Shown: positions 1 to 10,200 of the stretch, piece by piece | Numbering within the stretch: the first letter of the stretch is position 1 | Layout of the letters: every line of letters starts with the position of its first letter | Origin: CALJXB01 sp965225935 | GTDB taxonomy: Bacteria; Pseudomonadota; Alphaproteobacteria; Kiloniellales; JAKSDN01 | NCBI GenBank assembly: GCA_965225935.1 | Contig: CBDDCC010000010.1 | Coordinates: forward strand, 1-64,000 | Direction of reading: 5' to 3' | Length of the DNA stretch: 64,000 nt | Position numbers and translations under genes: made by a program | The notes under the pieces: model-generated | Databases searched by the model: none | What the model was told of the DNA's origin: nothing | The model's input: only the letters and a program-made list of their open reading frames with translations

Positions 1-1
1 G

Positions 2-127
2 CAATGGGCGCGGCGCCTGCGCGCGGAACAGCGCCTCCGGCATCGCGCCGCGACGACCCAACAGGCCATCCGCGAGGGCGACCGCCCCGGGAGCGCCGCC
101 AACCCCAGCCTTGAGGAGAAAGAGTAG
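2..127 (+). CDS. trbL: TrbL, C-terminal fragment (conjugal transfer inner-membrane protein)
   Basis: The reading frame open at the left edge gives about 41 residues ending in NPSLEEKE and a TAG stop, six bases before trbF. This hydrophilic, Arg/Ala-rich end resembles the cytoplasmic tail of TrbL, the polytopic (VirB6-like) inner-membrane component of P-type conjugation machines. The family call rests mostly on position: TrbL precedes TrbF in these operons. The transmembrane part lies outside the window. I am fairly confident of the frame and moderately confident of the name. Confidence 0.7.
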   Translation, partial: QWARRLRAEQRLRHRAATTQQAIREGDRPGSAANPSLEEKE

Positions 128-132
128 GGCCT

Positions 133-828
133 ATGTTCAAACGCACGAGCGGGAAGTACGGCGACACGCCAGCGCCAGTCACGTCTTACCAAAAGGCGGC
201 ACAGGTCTGGGACGAACGCATGGGCGCGGCGCGCGTCCAGGCGCGCAACTGTCGCCTCATGGCCTTCGCGTGCCTGGCGCTCGCGGTCGGTCTGGCCGGC
301 GGTCTCGTCTGGCAAAGCGCCCAGAGCCGCATCACCCCTTACGTCGTCGAGGTCGACAAGCTCGGCACGGTTCAGACCGTAGGCCCGGCGGTGCAGGACT
401 ACGAGCCGACCGATGCGCAGATCGCGTTCCACCTGGCGCGCTTCATCACTAACGTCCGCTCGCTCTCGATCGAACCGATCGTGGTCCGGCAGAACTGGCT
501 TGCGGCCTACGACTTCGCGGCCGACCGGGCCGCCGCCACCCTCAACGCCTACGCCCGCGAGAACGATCCCTTCAAGTCGATCGGGGCGCGCAGCGTGTCC
601 GTGGAGATCACCAGCGTCGTCCGCGGTTCGGACGATTCCTTCACGGTCCGCTGGAGCGAGAAAACCTTCGTCAACGGCAGCCTCGCCAAGACCGAACGCT
701 ACACCGGGATCCTGAGCATCGTCATGCAGCGTCCGCGAACGGTCCAGGTCCTGCGCAAGAACCCGCTCGGCATCTACGTGCACGGCCTCAACTGGTCGCG
801 CGATCTCAATCCGGGAGAATCGTCATGA
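133..828 (+). CDS. trbF: Conjugal transfer protein TrbF (VirB8-like)
   Basis: This 231-residue protein has a short cytoplasmic N-terminus, one membrane helix at about residues 42-60 and a periplasmic domain. That is the layout of TrbF/VirB8, a scaffold of the type IV secretion inner-membrane complex. The conserved stretches include the RITPYVVEVD segment after the helix and the WRIxW-like region near residues 175-180. It starts six bases after the trbL stop, and its last codons overlap trbG in an ATGA junction, so the genes are translationally coupled. The length matches the family. Confidence 0.93.
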   Translation: MFKRTSGKYGDTPAPVTSYQKAAQVWDERMGAARVQARNCRLMAFACLALAVGLAGGLVWQSAQSRITPYVVEVDKLGTVQTVGPAVQDYEPTDAQIAFHLARFITNVRSLSIEPIVVRQNWLAAYDFAADRAAATLNAYARENDPFKSIGARSVSVEITSVVRGSDDSFTVRWSEKTFVNGSLAKTERYTGILSIVMQRPRTVQVLRKNPLGIYVHGLNWSRDLNPGESS

Positions 829-1811
829 AACGTCTCAGTACCGTTATCGCCGCCTTGGTTCTCGCCGGATGCGCGAGCAAGACGCCGCCGCCAAAGATCC
901 AGTACGACAGCACGGATTTCAGTCCGGCGGTCGCCGAGGCTCAGGCGCCCAAGCCGGTTCAGATCATCGAGGTGCCGCGGCCCCTGCCGCTTCCCGGGCA
1001 GCTCAAGCCGCCTCCGACAAGCAGGACCTCGGCGGAAGGCGATGATTTAGCGCCAGAAGACCGTGTCGAGCAGGGAAACGCTGCCGCGCGACGCGAGCCC
1101 TCGCTTGAGGGCTATGTCAACGCCGTCCAAGTCTACCCTTACACGAAGGGCGCGCTCTACCAGCTCTACGCTGCGCCCGAGCAGGTGAGCGACATCGCCC
1201 TCCAGCCGGGCGAGGAACTGATCTCGGTCTCGGCCGGCGACACCGTGCGCTGGGTGGTCGGCGACACGACGAGCGGGGAAGGCGCCGGCGCCCAGGTCCA
1301 CATCCTGGTCAAGCCGATCGCCGCCGACCTGACCACCAACCTCGTCATCACCACCAATCGACGGGCCTACCACCTGGAGCTCCACAGCTCGGATGCGACC
1401 TATATGGCCTCGGTCTCCTGGGCCTATCCCCATGACGAGCTGATCGCGCTCCAGCGCCGCAACGAACGCGCCGCCGCCGACGAGACGCGGACCATCGATG
1501 CCGGCCTCGACCTCAAGAACCTCCGCTTCCGCTATGCGATCAGCGGCGACGATCCGCCCTGGCGGCCGCTGCGGGCCTTCGACGACGGGCGCAAGGTCTA
1601 CATCCAGTTCCCGAGCGGGCTCTTCCAGGGCGAGGCGCCCCCGCTCTTCGTGGTTGGGCCCGAAGGCGACAACGAGCTCGTGAATTACCGGGTCAAGGGC
1701 AACTTCTACATCGTCGACCGGCTCTTCCCCGCTGCGGAGCTCCGCCTAGGCGAGGACCCGCAGCAGGTGGTCCGCATCAGCCGCACCGATGGCCAGGAGC
1801 GTGGCTCATGA
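825..1811 (+). CDS. trbG: Conjugal transfer lipoprotein TrbG (VirB9-like)
   Basis: This 328-residue protein begins with a lipoprotein signal peptide whose lipobox, LAGC, places the acylated cysteine at residue 16. The mature part is the beta-rich VirB9/CagX domain. Its C-terminal region includes the FRYAISGDDPPWRP and FDDGRKVYIQFP segments, which are typical of TrbG. It acts in the periplasm and outer-membrane core complex with TrbI. The start overlaps trbF and the end overlaps trbI by ATGA, as expected for one operon. Confidence 0.94.
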   Translation: MKRLSTVIAALVLAGCASKTPPPKIQYDSTDFSPAVAEAQAPKPVQIIEVPRPLPLPGQLKPPPTSRTSAEGDDLAPEDRVEQGNAAARREPSLEGYVNAVQVYPYTKGALYQLYAAPEQVSDIALQPGEELISVSAGDTVRWVVGDTTSGEGAGAQVHILVKPIAADLTTNLVITTNRRAYHLELHSSDATYMASVSWAYPHDELIALQRRNERAAADETRTIDAGLDLKNLRFRYAISGDDPPWRPLRAFDDGRKVYIQFPSGLFQGEAPPLFVVGPEGDNELVNYRVKGNFYIVDRLFPAAELRLGEDPQQVVRISRTDGQERGS

Positions 1812-3076
1812 CAGACCCGACCATCGACCCCAGGCCCGAACCGCCGCCCAAGGTGGACCCCGAGGAGCTCACACTCCGCGCCCGGCCGCAAGCCGTCACG
1901 CGCATCAACCGCAAGGTCCTGATCGGCGCCGTGACGCTCGGTTCGGTCCTGATCTTCGGCGCGCTCCTGGTGGCGCTCGATCCGCCGAGCTTCAGGGGCG
2001 GGCGGACCGGCGAGGAGCTTTACAACGTCGACAACAAGCCGACGCCGGACGAGCTCGCCACCCTGCTGCGAGACTATGACGACTTGCCGCCGCCGCGGCT
2101 CGGCGCCCCGCTTCCGGGCGACCTCGGCGGCACCGTCCTGAAGACCGAGCAGGAGCGGGGCATTGCCGAGCCGCTTCCCATGCGCGAAGGCAGCATGGGA
2201 TTCCGCCCCGACCCGCTCGAAGACGCTCTCCGCGCCGAGCGCCTGCGCCTAGAACGCCAGCGCCAGCAGGCCCGCGAGTCGGCCGTGTTCTTCCAAGTGT
2301 CCGCGCGCAGACCCGAACCAGCGGCGTCGGGACCCGGGGCCGCCGACCCAGAGGGCGCCCAGACGGCCGAGCGATCGGGTGAGCCCGCGGCGCCGGCCTC
2401 GCCCGACATCGACCTGCAGCGCGACCAGGGCTTGCAGCGCCAGAAGCAGGATTTCCTGGGCCGGCTGCCCGACGGCGACATCTACAGCCGCCACCCGTTG
2501 CAGACGCCGCTCTCGCCCTATCAGGTGATGGCGGGCACGGTCATCTCCGGCACCCTGCTGACCGGCATCAACTCCGACCTGCCGGGACAGGTGATCGCCC
2601 AGGTTACCGAGAACGTCTACGACACGGTCGCCGGACAGCATCTCCTGATCCCGCAGGGCGCCCGCCTCATCGGCAAGTACGACAGCCTGATCGCGTTCGG
2701 GCAGGAGCGGGCCCTGGTCGTCTGGACCCGTCTCGTCAATCCGGACGGCTCCTCGGTCGTCCTCGACAACCTCCCGGCCACGGACCGCGCCGGCTACGCC
2801 GGCCTCGAGGACGAGGTGGACTTCCACACCTGGAGCCTGATCAAGGGTATCGCCCTTGCCACCCTCCTCGGCGTCGGTACGGAGCTCGCCTTCGACGAGC
2901 AGGAGAGCGATCTGGTCCGGGCCCTCAGGGAGTCGGCGCAAGACAACGCCAACCAGGCCGGCCAGCAGATCGTCCAGCGTTACCTCAACATCCAGCCCAC
3001 GATCACCATCCGTCCCGGCTGGCCGCTGCGCATCATCGTCAACAAGGACATCGTCCTGCGGCCCTATCGCGGATAA
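1808..3076 (+). CDS. trbI: Conjugal transfer protein TrbI (VirB10-like)
   Basis: This is a 422-residue protein with a short cytoplasmic N-terminus, one membrane helix at about residues 37-57, a Pro/Arg/Gln-rich periplasmic linker, and a C-terminal VirB10 domain from about residue 220. The domain includes VMAGTVISGTLLTGINSDLPGQ, the LIPQGARLIGKYDS segment and the final QPTITIRPGWPLRIIVNKD motif. VirB10/TrbI spans the envelope and links the inner and outer-membrane parts of the transfer channel. It is coupled to trbG by a four-base overlap and followed 12 bases later by the DUF2274 gene. Confidence 0.95.
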   Translation: MTDPTIDPRPEPPPKVDPEELTLRARPQAVTRINRKVLIGAVTLGSVLIFGALLVALDPPSFRGGRTGEELYNVDNKPTPDELATLLRDYDDLPPPRLGAPLPGDLGGTVLKTEQERGIAEPLPMREGSMGFRPDPLEDALRAERLRLERQRQQARESAVFFQVSARRPEPAASGPGAADPEGAQTAERSGEPAAPASPDIDLQRDQGLQRQKQDFLGRLPDGDIYSRHPLQTPLSPYQVMAGTVISGTLLTGINSDLPGQVIAQVTENVYDTVAGQHLLIPQGARLIGKYDSLIAFGQERALVVWTRLVNPDGSSVVLDNLPATDRAGYAGLEDEVDFHTWSLIKGIALATLLGVGTELAFDEQESDLVRALRESAQDNANQAGQQIVQRYLNIQPTITIRPGWPLRIIVNKDIVLRPYRG

Positions 3077-3088
3077 CGGAGAGCGACA

Positions 3089-3343
3089 GTGCCAGACCTC
3101 AAGCTCGACAAGCTGCCCGACCGGACGCCGGTCAAGATTACGATCACGGTGAGCCCCGATCTCAGCCGCGCGCTCACCGACTACGCCGAGATCTATCGTT
3201 CCGTCTACGGCCAGCGCGAGAAGGTCGAGGAACTGATCCCCTTCATGCTGGAGAAGTTCCTCGACGGCGACGGCAGCTTCAAGAAGGCCCGCAAGGAGCT
3301 TCTCGCCCGGCCGGGCGGCGCAGCCAGCGCCGCCAAGGGCTGA
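3089..3343 (+). CDS. DUF2274 family protein of conjugative elements
   Basis: This small protein (84 residues, GTG start preceded by a GGAGAG ribosome site) contains KITITVSPDLSRALTDYAEIY followed by the EKVEELIPFMLEKFLDGD segment. That is typical of DUF2274 proteins, which follow trbI in alphaproteobacterial integrative conjugative elements. The ribbon-helix-helix-like start suggests DNA binding, but no function is established. Position and sequence together make the family call secure. Confidence 0.85.
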   Translation: MPDLKLDKLPDRTPVKITITVSPDLSRALTDYAEIYRSVYGQREKVEELIPFMLEKFLDGDGSFKKARKELLARPGGAASAAKG

Positions 3344-3401
3344 CAGACACGTAACCGCTTGTTTCGAAGACCTCTAACCCGAAAAAAAGGAGAGAGATCC
3401 G

Positions 3402-3716
3402 ATGGCTACGATTGGCACCTTCACCAAGACCAAGGACGGCTACCTCGGGACGATCAGGACGTTGACCGTCAACGTGAAAACGCGCTTCGTCCCCAACGAA
3501 AACCGGGAGCACGACAACGCACCGCACTACCGCGTCTTCGCGGGCCGCGCGGAGCTCGGGGCCGCCTGGCCCGCCAAAGGCAGCGGCGAAGAAGGCCGCG
3601 AGTACCTGAGCGTCAAGCTCGACGACCCAAGCTTCCCGGAGCCGATCTACGCCGCCCTGTTCGACGACGAAGAGGGCGCCCGGCTTGTATGGAGCCGGCG
3701 ACGAGAAGCCGCTTGA
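3402..3716 (+). CDS. DUF736 family protein
   Basis: This 104-residue protein begins MATIGTFTKTKDGYLGTI and ends in a SVKLDDPSFPEPIYAAL segment, the standard signature of DUF736. These are small single-domain proteins of unknown function carried by conjugative elements of Alphaproteobacteria and often encoded next to trb or relaxase genes. A strong AAAGGAGAGA ribosome site lies seven bases upstream of the ATG. It is the last recognisable conjugation-linked gene before the defence genes begin. Confidence 0.9.
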   Translation: MATIGTFTKTKDGYLGTIRTLTVNVKTRFVPNENREHDNAPHYRVFAGRAELGAAWPAKGSGEEGREYLSVKLDDPSFPEPIYAALFDDEEGARLVWSRRREAA

Positions 3717-4129
3717 TCCGAATTGAGACGGCTACCGAATGATAAAGCCGCGACATAACGGACAGATCAAGAGAGGCGACGACTCTGACAGGCGGCCGGA
3801 GGCATAAGATCGTTAAGGGTTCCGTCTCTCAGAAGATCGTTTCGTTCTATCTATTCTTACGTCGGCCCGTCTGGCTTTAGGGCAGTCTCCCGGGCTGTCA
3901 GCTCTTGTGCGGTGGACGTCACATAGCCAGCCCTGCACAGGCCGCCGCAGCTGACGTCGTGCGGCCTGGAGGTTTGTGATGTGCCGCCTTTCTTGAGCCA
4001 GGCAGAGAGGTGACTTGCGGGAGCGGCCCGAGCCAGCCCATCGGGACTCGATACGAGTCGTGATATTACCGATTGGCCAAGCGGTCCGGGAATCTGCCAG
4101 GTTTCTCTGTGATTTTCCGCAATTTTCCT
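3717..4129. other. Intergenic junction between conjugation genes and defence operon
   Basis: About 410 bases contain no convincing gene on either strand. Base composition drops toward the right end, which becomes AT-rich just before the promoter of the next operon. Short open frames here have no recognisable protein features. It is the probable insertion junction of the defence operon into the conjugative element. Confidence 0.5.
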
Positions 4130-4135
4130 TATAAT
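4130..4135 (+). promoter_or_regulatory. Probable -10 box of the defence operon promoter
   Basis: A perfect TATAAT lies 29 bases before the ATG of the HTH gene, in locally AT-rich DNA. The best -35 candidate 17 bases upstream (CTGTGA) is weak, which could mean that an activator is needed. The call rests on the exact -10 match and its position. Confidence 0.5.
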
Positions 4136-4164
4136 TCCCTGATGATCCGATTCCGGTTCCGTAA

Positions 4165-4359
4165 ATGAACGACCAGATCCTGACCATCCGGGAAGTGGCA
4201 GAGCTTCTCAAGATCAATGAGAAGACCGCCTATCGGCTCGCCGCTGAAGGCAAACTTCCCGGTTTTAAGGTCGGAGGGTCCTGGCGCTTTGAGCGGAGCG
4301 AGATATCGAGCTGGATAAAGCGTCAGACTGAAGGGCAAGGAAGGGGCGGCGACAGGTGA
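4165..4359 (+). CDS. Small helix-turn-helix (excisionase/MerR-like) DNA-binding protein
   Basis: This 64-residue protein contains the motif LTIREVAELLKINEKTAY followed by GKLPGFKVGGSWRF and an EISSWI helix. It is a classic HTH_17/excisionase-family winged helix occupying nearly the whole protein. Such proteins regulate promoters or assist recombination. Its stop codon overlaps the GTG start of the helicase gene (GTGA), so it is the first gene of the operon and probably its regulator. An alternative role as an element excisionase is possible but less likely, given the tight coupling. Confidence 0.85.
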   Translation: MNDQILTIREVAELLKINEKTAYRLAAEGKLPGFKVGGSWRFERSEISSWIKRQTEGQGRGGDR

Positions 4360-7211
4360 CGACAGACTATCATGCCAAGCTCTTTGCTCATGAACTGAGC
4401 AGACGGCACTCCGATGCAGACGCCGAGAAGCTCGCTGGTGCGTTGCTCGATGCACAGGTTGACCTGAATCCGCATCAAGTCGAAGCTGCCCTTTTCGCTT
4501 TCAAGTCACCTTTGTCCAAGGGCGCAGTGCTTGCCGACGAAGTCGGGCTTGGCAAAACGATTGAGGCCGGTCTTGTGCTCGCCCAGAAGTGGACCGAAGG
4601 CAAGCGGCGGATTTTGATCGTGACTCCGGCCAATCTTCGAAAGCAGTGGTCGCAAGAGATCGAAGAAAAGTTTTATCTGCCAACGATAATTCTGGAAGCC
4701 AAGAACTACAACAGAATGATCAAGGACGGCGTTCGCCGTCCCTTCGAGCAACAGAAGCTCGTCATCTGCTCTTTCCAGTTTGCCGCGCGGCATGCAGATG
4801 AGCTGATGCTCATACCCTGGGACCTTGTCGTCATCGACGAGGCCCACCGTTTGCGAAACGTCTACAGGCCCGACAACAAGATGGGGAGGGCACTAAAGGA
4901 TGCGCTGGCCAACGTACCGAAGGTCCTGCTCACGGCGACGCCGTTGCAGAACTCCCTGATGGAGCTGTACGGCCTGGTCAGCCTGATCGATGATTACGCT
5001 TTCGGAGATGCCAGGAGCTTTCGCGCGCAGTACGCGCGGCTCAGCAATGACGGCCAGTTTGGCGAGCTGAAAGACCGCTTGCGGCCAGTCTGCTACCGAA
5101 CCCTACGGCGGCAGGTTCTTGAATACATTCGCTACACCAACCGCATACCGATTACACAGGAATTCGTTCCGACCGAGCAGGAGCAGGTCCTCTACGACAT
5201 GGTGTCGGACTATCTCCGCCGCCCGTCGCTTCAAGCCTTGCCGTCGAGCCAGCGCTCGCTGATGACGCTCGTTATGCGCAAGCTGCTCGCTTCCTCCACA
5301 TTTGCCATCGCAGGCGCCCTCGACACGCTTGCCCGGAAACTGGAGCGTCAGCTTAAGGACGATAGGGATTTGCGCAAGAAACTAGAGGAGGAGATTACCG
5401 AGAACTATGAGGAGTACGACGAAGTCGCGGACGAATGGTCCGAAACCGAAGATGAAGAGGAAACCAAGCCGCTAAGAGAAGAGGACATCGCTGCGATCGA
5501 GCAGGAGATCGCTGATCTTCACACTTTCCGCGATCTTGCCGTCAACATTTCTGAGAACGCCAAGGGACAGGCGCTTCTCGGCGCGCTCGGTGCCGGCTTC
5601 GCCAAGGCCGAGGAGCTAGGCGCGGCCGACAAGGCCATCGTGTTCACCGAGTCCCGCCGAACGCAAGAGTACCTGTCCCGTCTCCTGTCGGAGAACGGCT
5701 ACGAGGGCAAGCTCGTCCTGTTCAACGGTTCCAATTCCGATCCACAATCGAAAGCGATTTACGAGCGCTGGATCGAACGAAACAACGGCACGGACCGCGT
5801 GACCGGCTCCCGCACCGCCGACATGCGCGCCGCGCTCGTCGATCATTTTCGAAACGAAGCCTCGATCATGATCGCAACGGAGGCCGCCGCAGAGGGCATC
5901 AACCTCCAATTCTGCTCCATGGTGGTCAACTACGACTTACCCTGGAATCCGCAACGTATTGAACAACGCATCGGCCGTTGCCATCGCTACGGCCAGCAAT
6001 TCGATGTCGTCGTGGTCAACTTCCTGAACAAGAACAACGCCGCCGATCAGCGCGTGTACCAACTTCTCGATGAGAAATTCAGACTGTTCTCCGGCGTGTT
6101 CGGCGCAAGCGACGAAGTCCTCGGTGCGATCGAGTCCGGCGTTGAATTCGAGAAGCGGATTGTCTCGATCTACCAGAACTGCCGCACCACAGACGAAATA
6201 GAAGCTCAATTCGACATGCTGCGCCGGGACATGGAAGCGCAGATCAACGAGACGATGGAAGATACGCGCAAGAAGCTTCTGGAGCATTTCGACGCGGAGG
6301 TGCACGACCGGCTGAAGATCAACCTCTATCGTAGCAAGGACTACATAAATCGCTACGAACGCATGCTCTGGGCTGTCACGCGCCACGAGCTGGCAAACTT
6401 CGCCAATTTCGACGACCACCATCTGACCTTTACGCTGCGCCGGTCCCCTAAGGGCATAGATGTTCTGACGGGCGGTTACGGGATCGCCAAGAACAGCCTG
6501 TGTGAACATCGTTACCGCCTTGGGCATCCGCTGGCGCAGCATGTCATCTCGAAAGCGAAGGACCGGTCCCTTAAGGGGGCGAGGCTGGTATTCGACTATT
6601 CGAAATGGCCTGCGAAGGCCGTAGGCGTGACACCGCTGGTCGGCAAGAGGGGCGTCCTTTCCGTGAGATATCTGAGCTTCTCTGGCTTCGACGAGCAGGA
6701 CCACGTGCTGCTTGCGGCTCAGACAGACGAAGGCGAGGAAATTGATGCTGCCGTCGTTCGCCGTCTATTCGAGATGCCCTGCAGCAATGACAGCGCGACG
6801 GGGGAGCTGGCGCCGCACCGCCTGGAAGATGTTCTCGCGCGCCGGGAAGCCGAAGTGATCGAGCAGCTCAAGCAGCACCAGTCGCAGTGGTTCGCCGAAG
6901 AAAGCCAAAAGCTCGAGAACTGGGCGGACGACCGCGTATTCGCTGCCGAGAAAGAACTGAAAGACGCGAAAGCACGCATTCTTGAGCTGAAGCGCGAAGC
7001 CCGGGCAGCGCAATCACCCGAGGATCAGCACCGGATCCAGACGCAGGTTCAGGAACTGGAAAAATCTAAGCGCCGCCTGCGGCAACGCATTTTCGAAGTA
7101 GAGGACGACATCATCGAGCAGCGCGACCGCATGATCGCGGAGCTTGAAGCCCGCCTCAGGCAGGACATCAGCAAGCAGAACCTTTTCACCGTGCGGTGGG
7201 CTGTGGTTTGA
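4356..7211 (+). CDS. SNF2-family helicase of a defence operon
   Basis: This is a 951-residue superfamily 2 ATPase. Walker A is DEVGLGKT at about residues 61-68, the DEAH box is at 161-164 (VVIDEAHRLRN), and motif III is LLTATPLQNS. The helicase C domain has EGINLQFCSMVVNYDLPWNP and IEQRIGRCHRYGQ at about 512-545. The C-terminal 200 residues are charged and predicted coiled coil. RapA/SNF2 proteins of this size translocate on double-stranded DNA and occur in DISARM and other defence clusters. The GTG start overlaps the HTH gene, and the methyltransferase follows after 37 bases. Confidence 0.9.
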   Translation: MTTDYHAKLFAHELSRRHSDADAEKLAGALLDAQVDLNPHQVEAALFAFKSPLSKGAVLADEVGLGKTIEAGLVLAQKWTEGKRRILIVTPANLRKQWSQEIEEKFYLPTIILEAKNYNRMIKDGVRRPFEQQKLVICSFQFAARHADELMLIPWDLVVIDEAHRLRNVYRPDNKMGRALKDALANVPKVLLTATPLQNSLMELYGLVSLIDDYAFGDARSFRAQYARLSNDGQFGELKDRLRPVCYRTLRRQVLEYIRYTNRIPITQEFVPTEQEQVLYDMVSDYLRRPSLQALPSSQRSLMTLVMRKLLASSTFAIAGALDTLARKLERQLKDDRDLRKKLEEEITENYEEYDEVADEWSETEDEEETKPLREEDIAAIEQEIADLHTFRDLAVNISENAKGQALLGALGAGFAKAEELGAADKAIVFTESRRTQEYLSRLLSENGYEGKLVLFNGSNSDPQSKAIYERWIERNNGTDRVTGSRTADMRAALVDHFRNEASIMIATEAAAEGINLQFCSMVVNYDLPWNPQRIEQRIGRCHRYGQQFDVVVVNFLNKNNAADQRVYQLLDEKFRLFSGVFGASDEVLGAIESGVEFEKRIVSIYQNCRTTDEIEAQFDMLRRDMEAQINETMEDTRKKLLEHFDAEVHDRLKINLYRSKDYINRYERMLWAVTRHELANFANFDDHHLTFTLRRSPKGIDVLTGGYGIAKNSLCEHRYRLGHPLAQHVISKAKDRSLKGARLVFDYSKWPAKAVGVTPLVGKRGVLSVRYLSFSGFDEQDHVLLAAQTDEGEEIDAAVVRRLFEMPCSNDSATGELAPHRLEDVLARREAEVIEQLKQHQSQWFAEESQKLENWADDRVFAAEKELKDAKARILELKREARAAQSPEDQHRIQTQVQELEKSKRRLRQRIFEVEDDIIEQRDRMIAELEARLRQDISKQNLFTVRWAVV

Positions 7212-7248
7212 ACACACACAAGACAGAGTATTCAGGAGACGCCCGGAT

Positions 7249-10200
7249 ATGGCGAATGTCGAGAAACAACGCGAACGCTTGATCGCCCTGCTGAAGGAGC
7301 TGTTCCAGCTCGATCAGCCGGATCTTGACTTCGGCTTCTACCGGATCATGCATACGAAGGCCGGTCAGGTGACGAAGTTTCTCGAAGAGGACCTGCTTGG
7401 CATCATCCGGGAGGCGTTCGGGGAAGCCGACGAAGCCCGTATTGCGGAGGCGCGTGCGACCTATGAGGCAGCCCGAAAGCAGGCGGCAGACTACGGCGCA
7501 CCTGATCCTGACGCGACCGAGCCGGTGAAGAAGGCCAAAGCTGCTTGGGACGCCGCCAAGGGCAGCGGCAGCAACGAGGGCGACGTCTACGATCACCTCT
7601 ACCGCTTCTTCGAGCGCTACTACGACAATGGCGACTTCATGAGCCGCCGCTATTTCGCGCGAGAGACGGACGGCAAGGCGGCCCCCTATGCCGTCCCCTA
7701 TGACGGGCGCGAGGTCTACCTGCACTGGGCCAACCGCGATCAGTATTACATCAAGACGTCGGAGTACCTAGCCAACTTCACCTTCGATCCTACGCAGGCG
7801 AAGGAGTTCCAGGCGCACCACGGCGCGCTGTTCGAAGAGAAGCCCCTGAAGGTCCATTGCCGCATCGTCTCCGCCAGCGAGGGCGAGCACAACAACGTCA
7901 AGGCCTCCGAGCAGACCGAACGCTACTTCATTGTCCACCAACCGGAGCCGGTGAAGATCGAGACCGGCGACAGCGGCGAGCCGGAGCTGGTCATCCAGTT
8001 CCAGTACCGTCCGGACCCCGAGAAGAGCGGCCAGGAGGGAACGTGGCGGAAGAAGCGCCTCGCCGAGGCGGCTGAGAAGGTGAAGGCGCTGCTGGCGACG
8101 CTGGAGGGTGCCGGCGACTACGTAACAGCGCTGATGACGCCCGCGCCGACCGAGGCCGAGAAGGAGCGGACGCTGCTGGAGAAGTACCTGGCCCAGTACA
8201 CCGGCCGGAACACGACGGACTACTTCATCCACAAGGATCTGGGCGGGTTCCTGCGGCGGGAGCTGGACTTCTACATCAAGAACGAGGTCATGCGGCTGGA
8301 CGACATCGAGTCCGCCGATGCGCCGCGGGTGCAAACCTACCTGGCCAAGGTCAAGGTGCTGCGCCGCATTGCCCAGCACCTGATCGACTTCCTCGCCCAG
8401 CTCGAGGATTTCCAAAAGCGGCTATGGATGAAGAAGAAGTTCGTGGTCGACACGCAGTACTGCATCACGCTCCACCGCATCCCCGAAGATTTCTATCCAG
8501 AGATCGCCGCCAATGAGGCGCAAAGGGAAGAGTGGTCGTCTATCTCTAGCTTCCCCAAGAGCAATGCTCTGCCCAAAAGATCTGATGCTCAGGCCAGAAC
8601 TCTGACTTTAGACACCGCACACTTCTCCGATTCTTTTGTCGGGAAATTGATCTCCAAAATTGACGTATCCTCAGAGGCACTCGATGGTCTGTTAATTAAC
8701 TCAGAGAACAGTGATAGCCTAAACCTCATTCGCTATTCTGCGACTGAAGCCGTTAAATCCGTCTATATCGATCCGCCGTTCAACACTGGCGATGACGGCT
8801 TCGTTTATAAGGACAACTACCCGCATTCGAGCTGGCTATCCTTGATTCGAACGCGCCTTATCCAAGCTTTACCGCTTCTTGATCAATCCGGAACCTTCTC
8901 GATAAGTATTGGTCCGGAAGAGATTGGGACGCTGCGTTTCATCTGCGATGACATCTTCGGGGAGGCAAATCGCCTTCCCCTTGTCACCGTCAAACGCGGC
9001 AGCGTCACAGGACACAAAGTTATCAACCCCGGCGTGGTCACGATCTCTGACTACCTTCTAACCTATGCAAAGAAAAAGAAGTCTTGGATTGGCAATGACG
9101 TCTACTCTGAAAGAGAGAGGGATGTCCGATACAATCAATTTATTCAAAATCGATCAAGCAGCCACACAGAATGGAGCTTCTGCTCCCTGCTCGACGCCTT
9201 TTCTGAACACGTCGGCATCGAAAAGAGACAGCTCAGAAAGCACTTTGGCGATGAGCTCGAGACCAAGATCGTCGACTTTGTCAGTGAGAATGCAGATGCT
9301 GTTGTGCAAACGGTGACGGTTGATCGCGCCGGTGTGGGAGCCGATTTTCTTGCTGCCGTCGATCGTTCAGCAGATGGGCCAAACGTTGTTCACTTGCATG
9401 CGCGTACCGGGAACCCGGATGTATATCTCCTTGGTGGAAAGAAGATTATTTTCTATGCGGATAAGCTGCAAACCATCGGAGATCGGCGCGTTACCGCTGA
9501 ACGAGCTTCTGATATCTGGCTCGATGTTTTGCCGAACGACCTTCACAACGAGGGTGGCGTCGAATTGAAGAAGGGCAAAAAGCCCGAGGCGCTTCTCGCT
9601 CGGATCATTGAGATGAGTACCAATAGGTCGGATGTGGTGCTTGATTTCTTTTTGGGTAGCGGAACCGCTTCTGCAACCGCACAAAAGATGGGGCGTAAAT
9701 GGATTGGGATCGAGGCAGCCGCATATTTTCGTGAGAAATCGCTTGCGCGAATGAAGCAGACCCTTGCAGGCGATACTCGTGGCGTAAGCAAGATGTTCAG
9801 CTGGAAGGGTGGCGGCGCATTCAAATATTTGCGCCTTGAGACATATGAGGACGCACTGAACAATCTCGCAGTCAGGTCGCCTCCCGCCACCTCAGAAACA
9901 TCAGCTGATTTCGCGCGCGACTACATGCTCCGGTACTGGCTCGACTTCGAGACCAAGGGCAGCCCGTCGCTCCTGAACATCGAATGGTTCAACGATCCGA
10001 CCGCCTACAAGCTGAAGATCAAGAAGCCCGGCACGGACGAGTATGTCGAGAAGGCCGTGGACCTGGTCGAAACGTTCAACTGGCTGATCGGCCTGCATGT
10101 CGAACATCTCGACCGTTGGCGCGGCTATGACGCCGCCTTCAAGCGTGAGGTCGATCCTGAGCTGCCGGAGGACACGAACACGCGGCTGATGCTCGACGGT

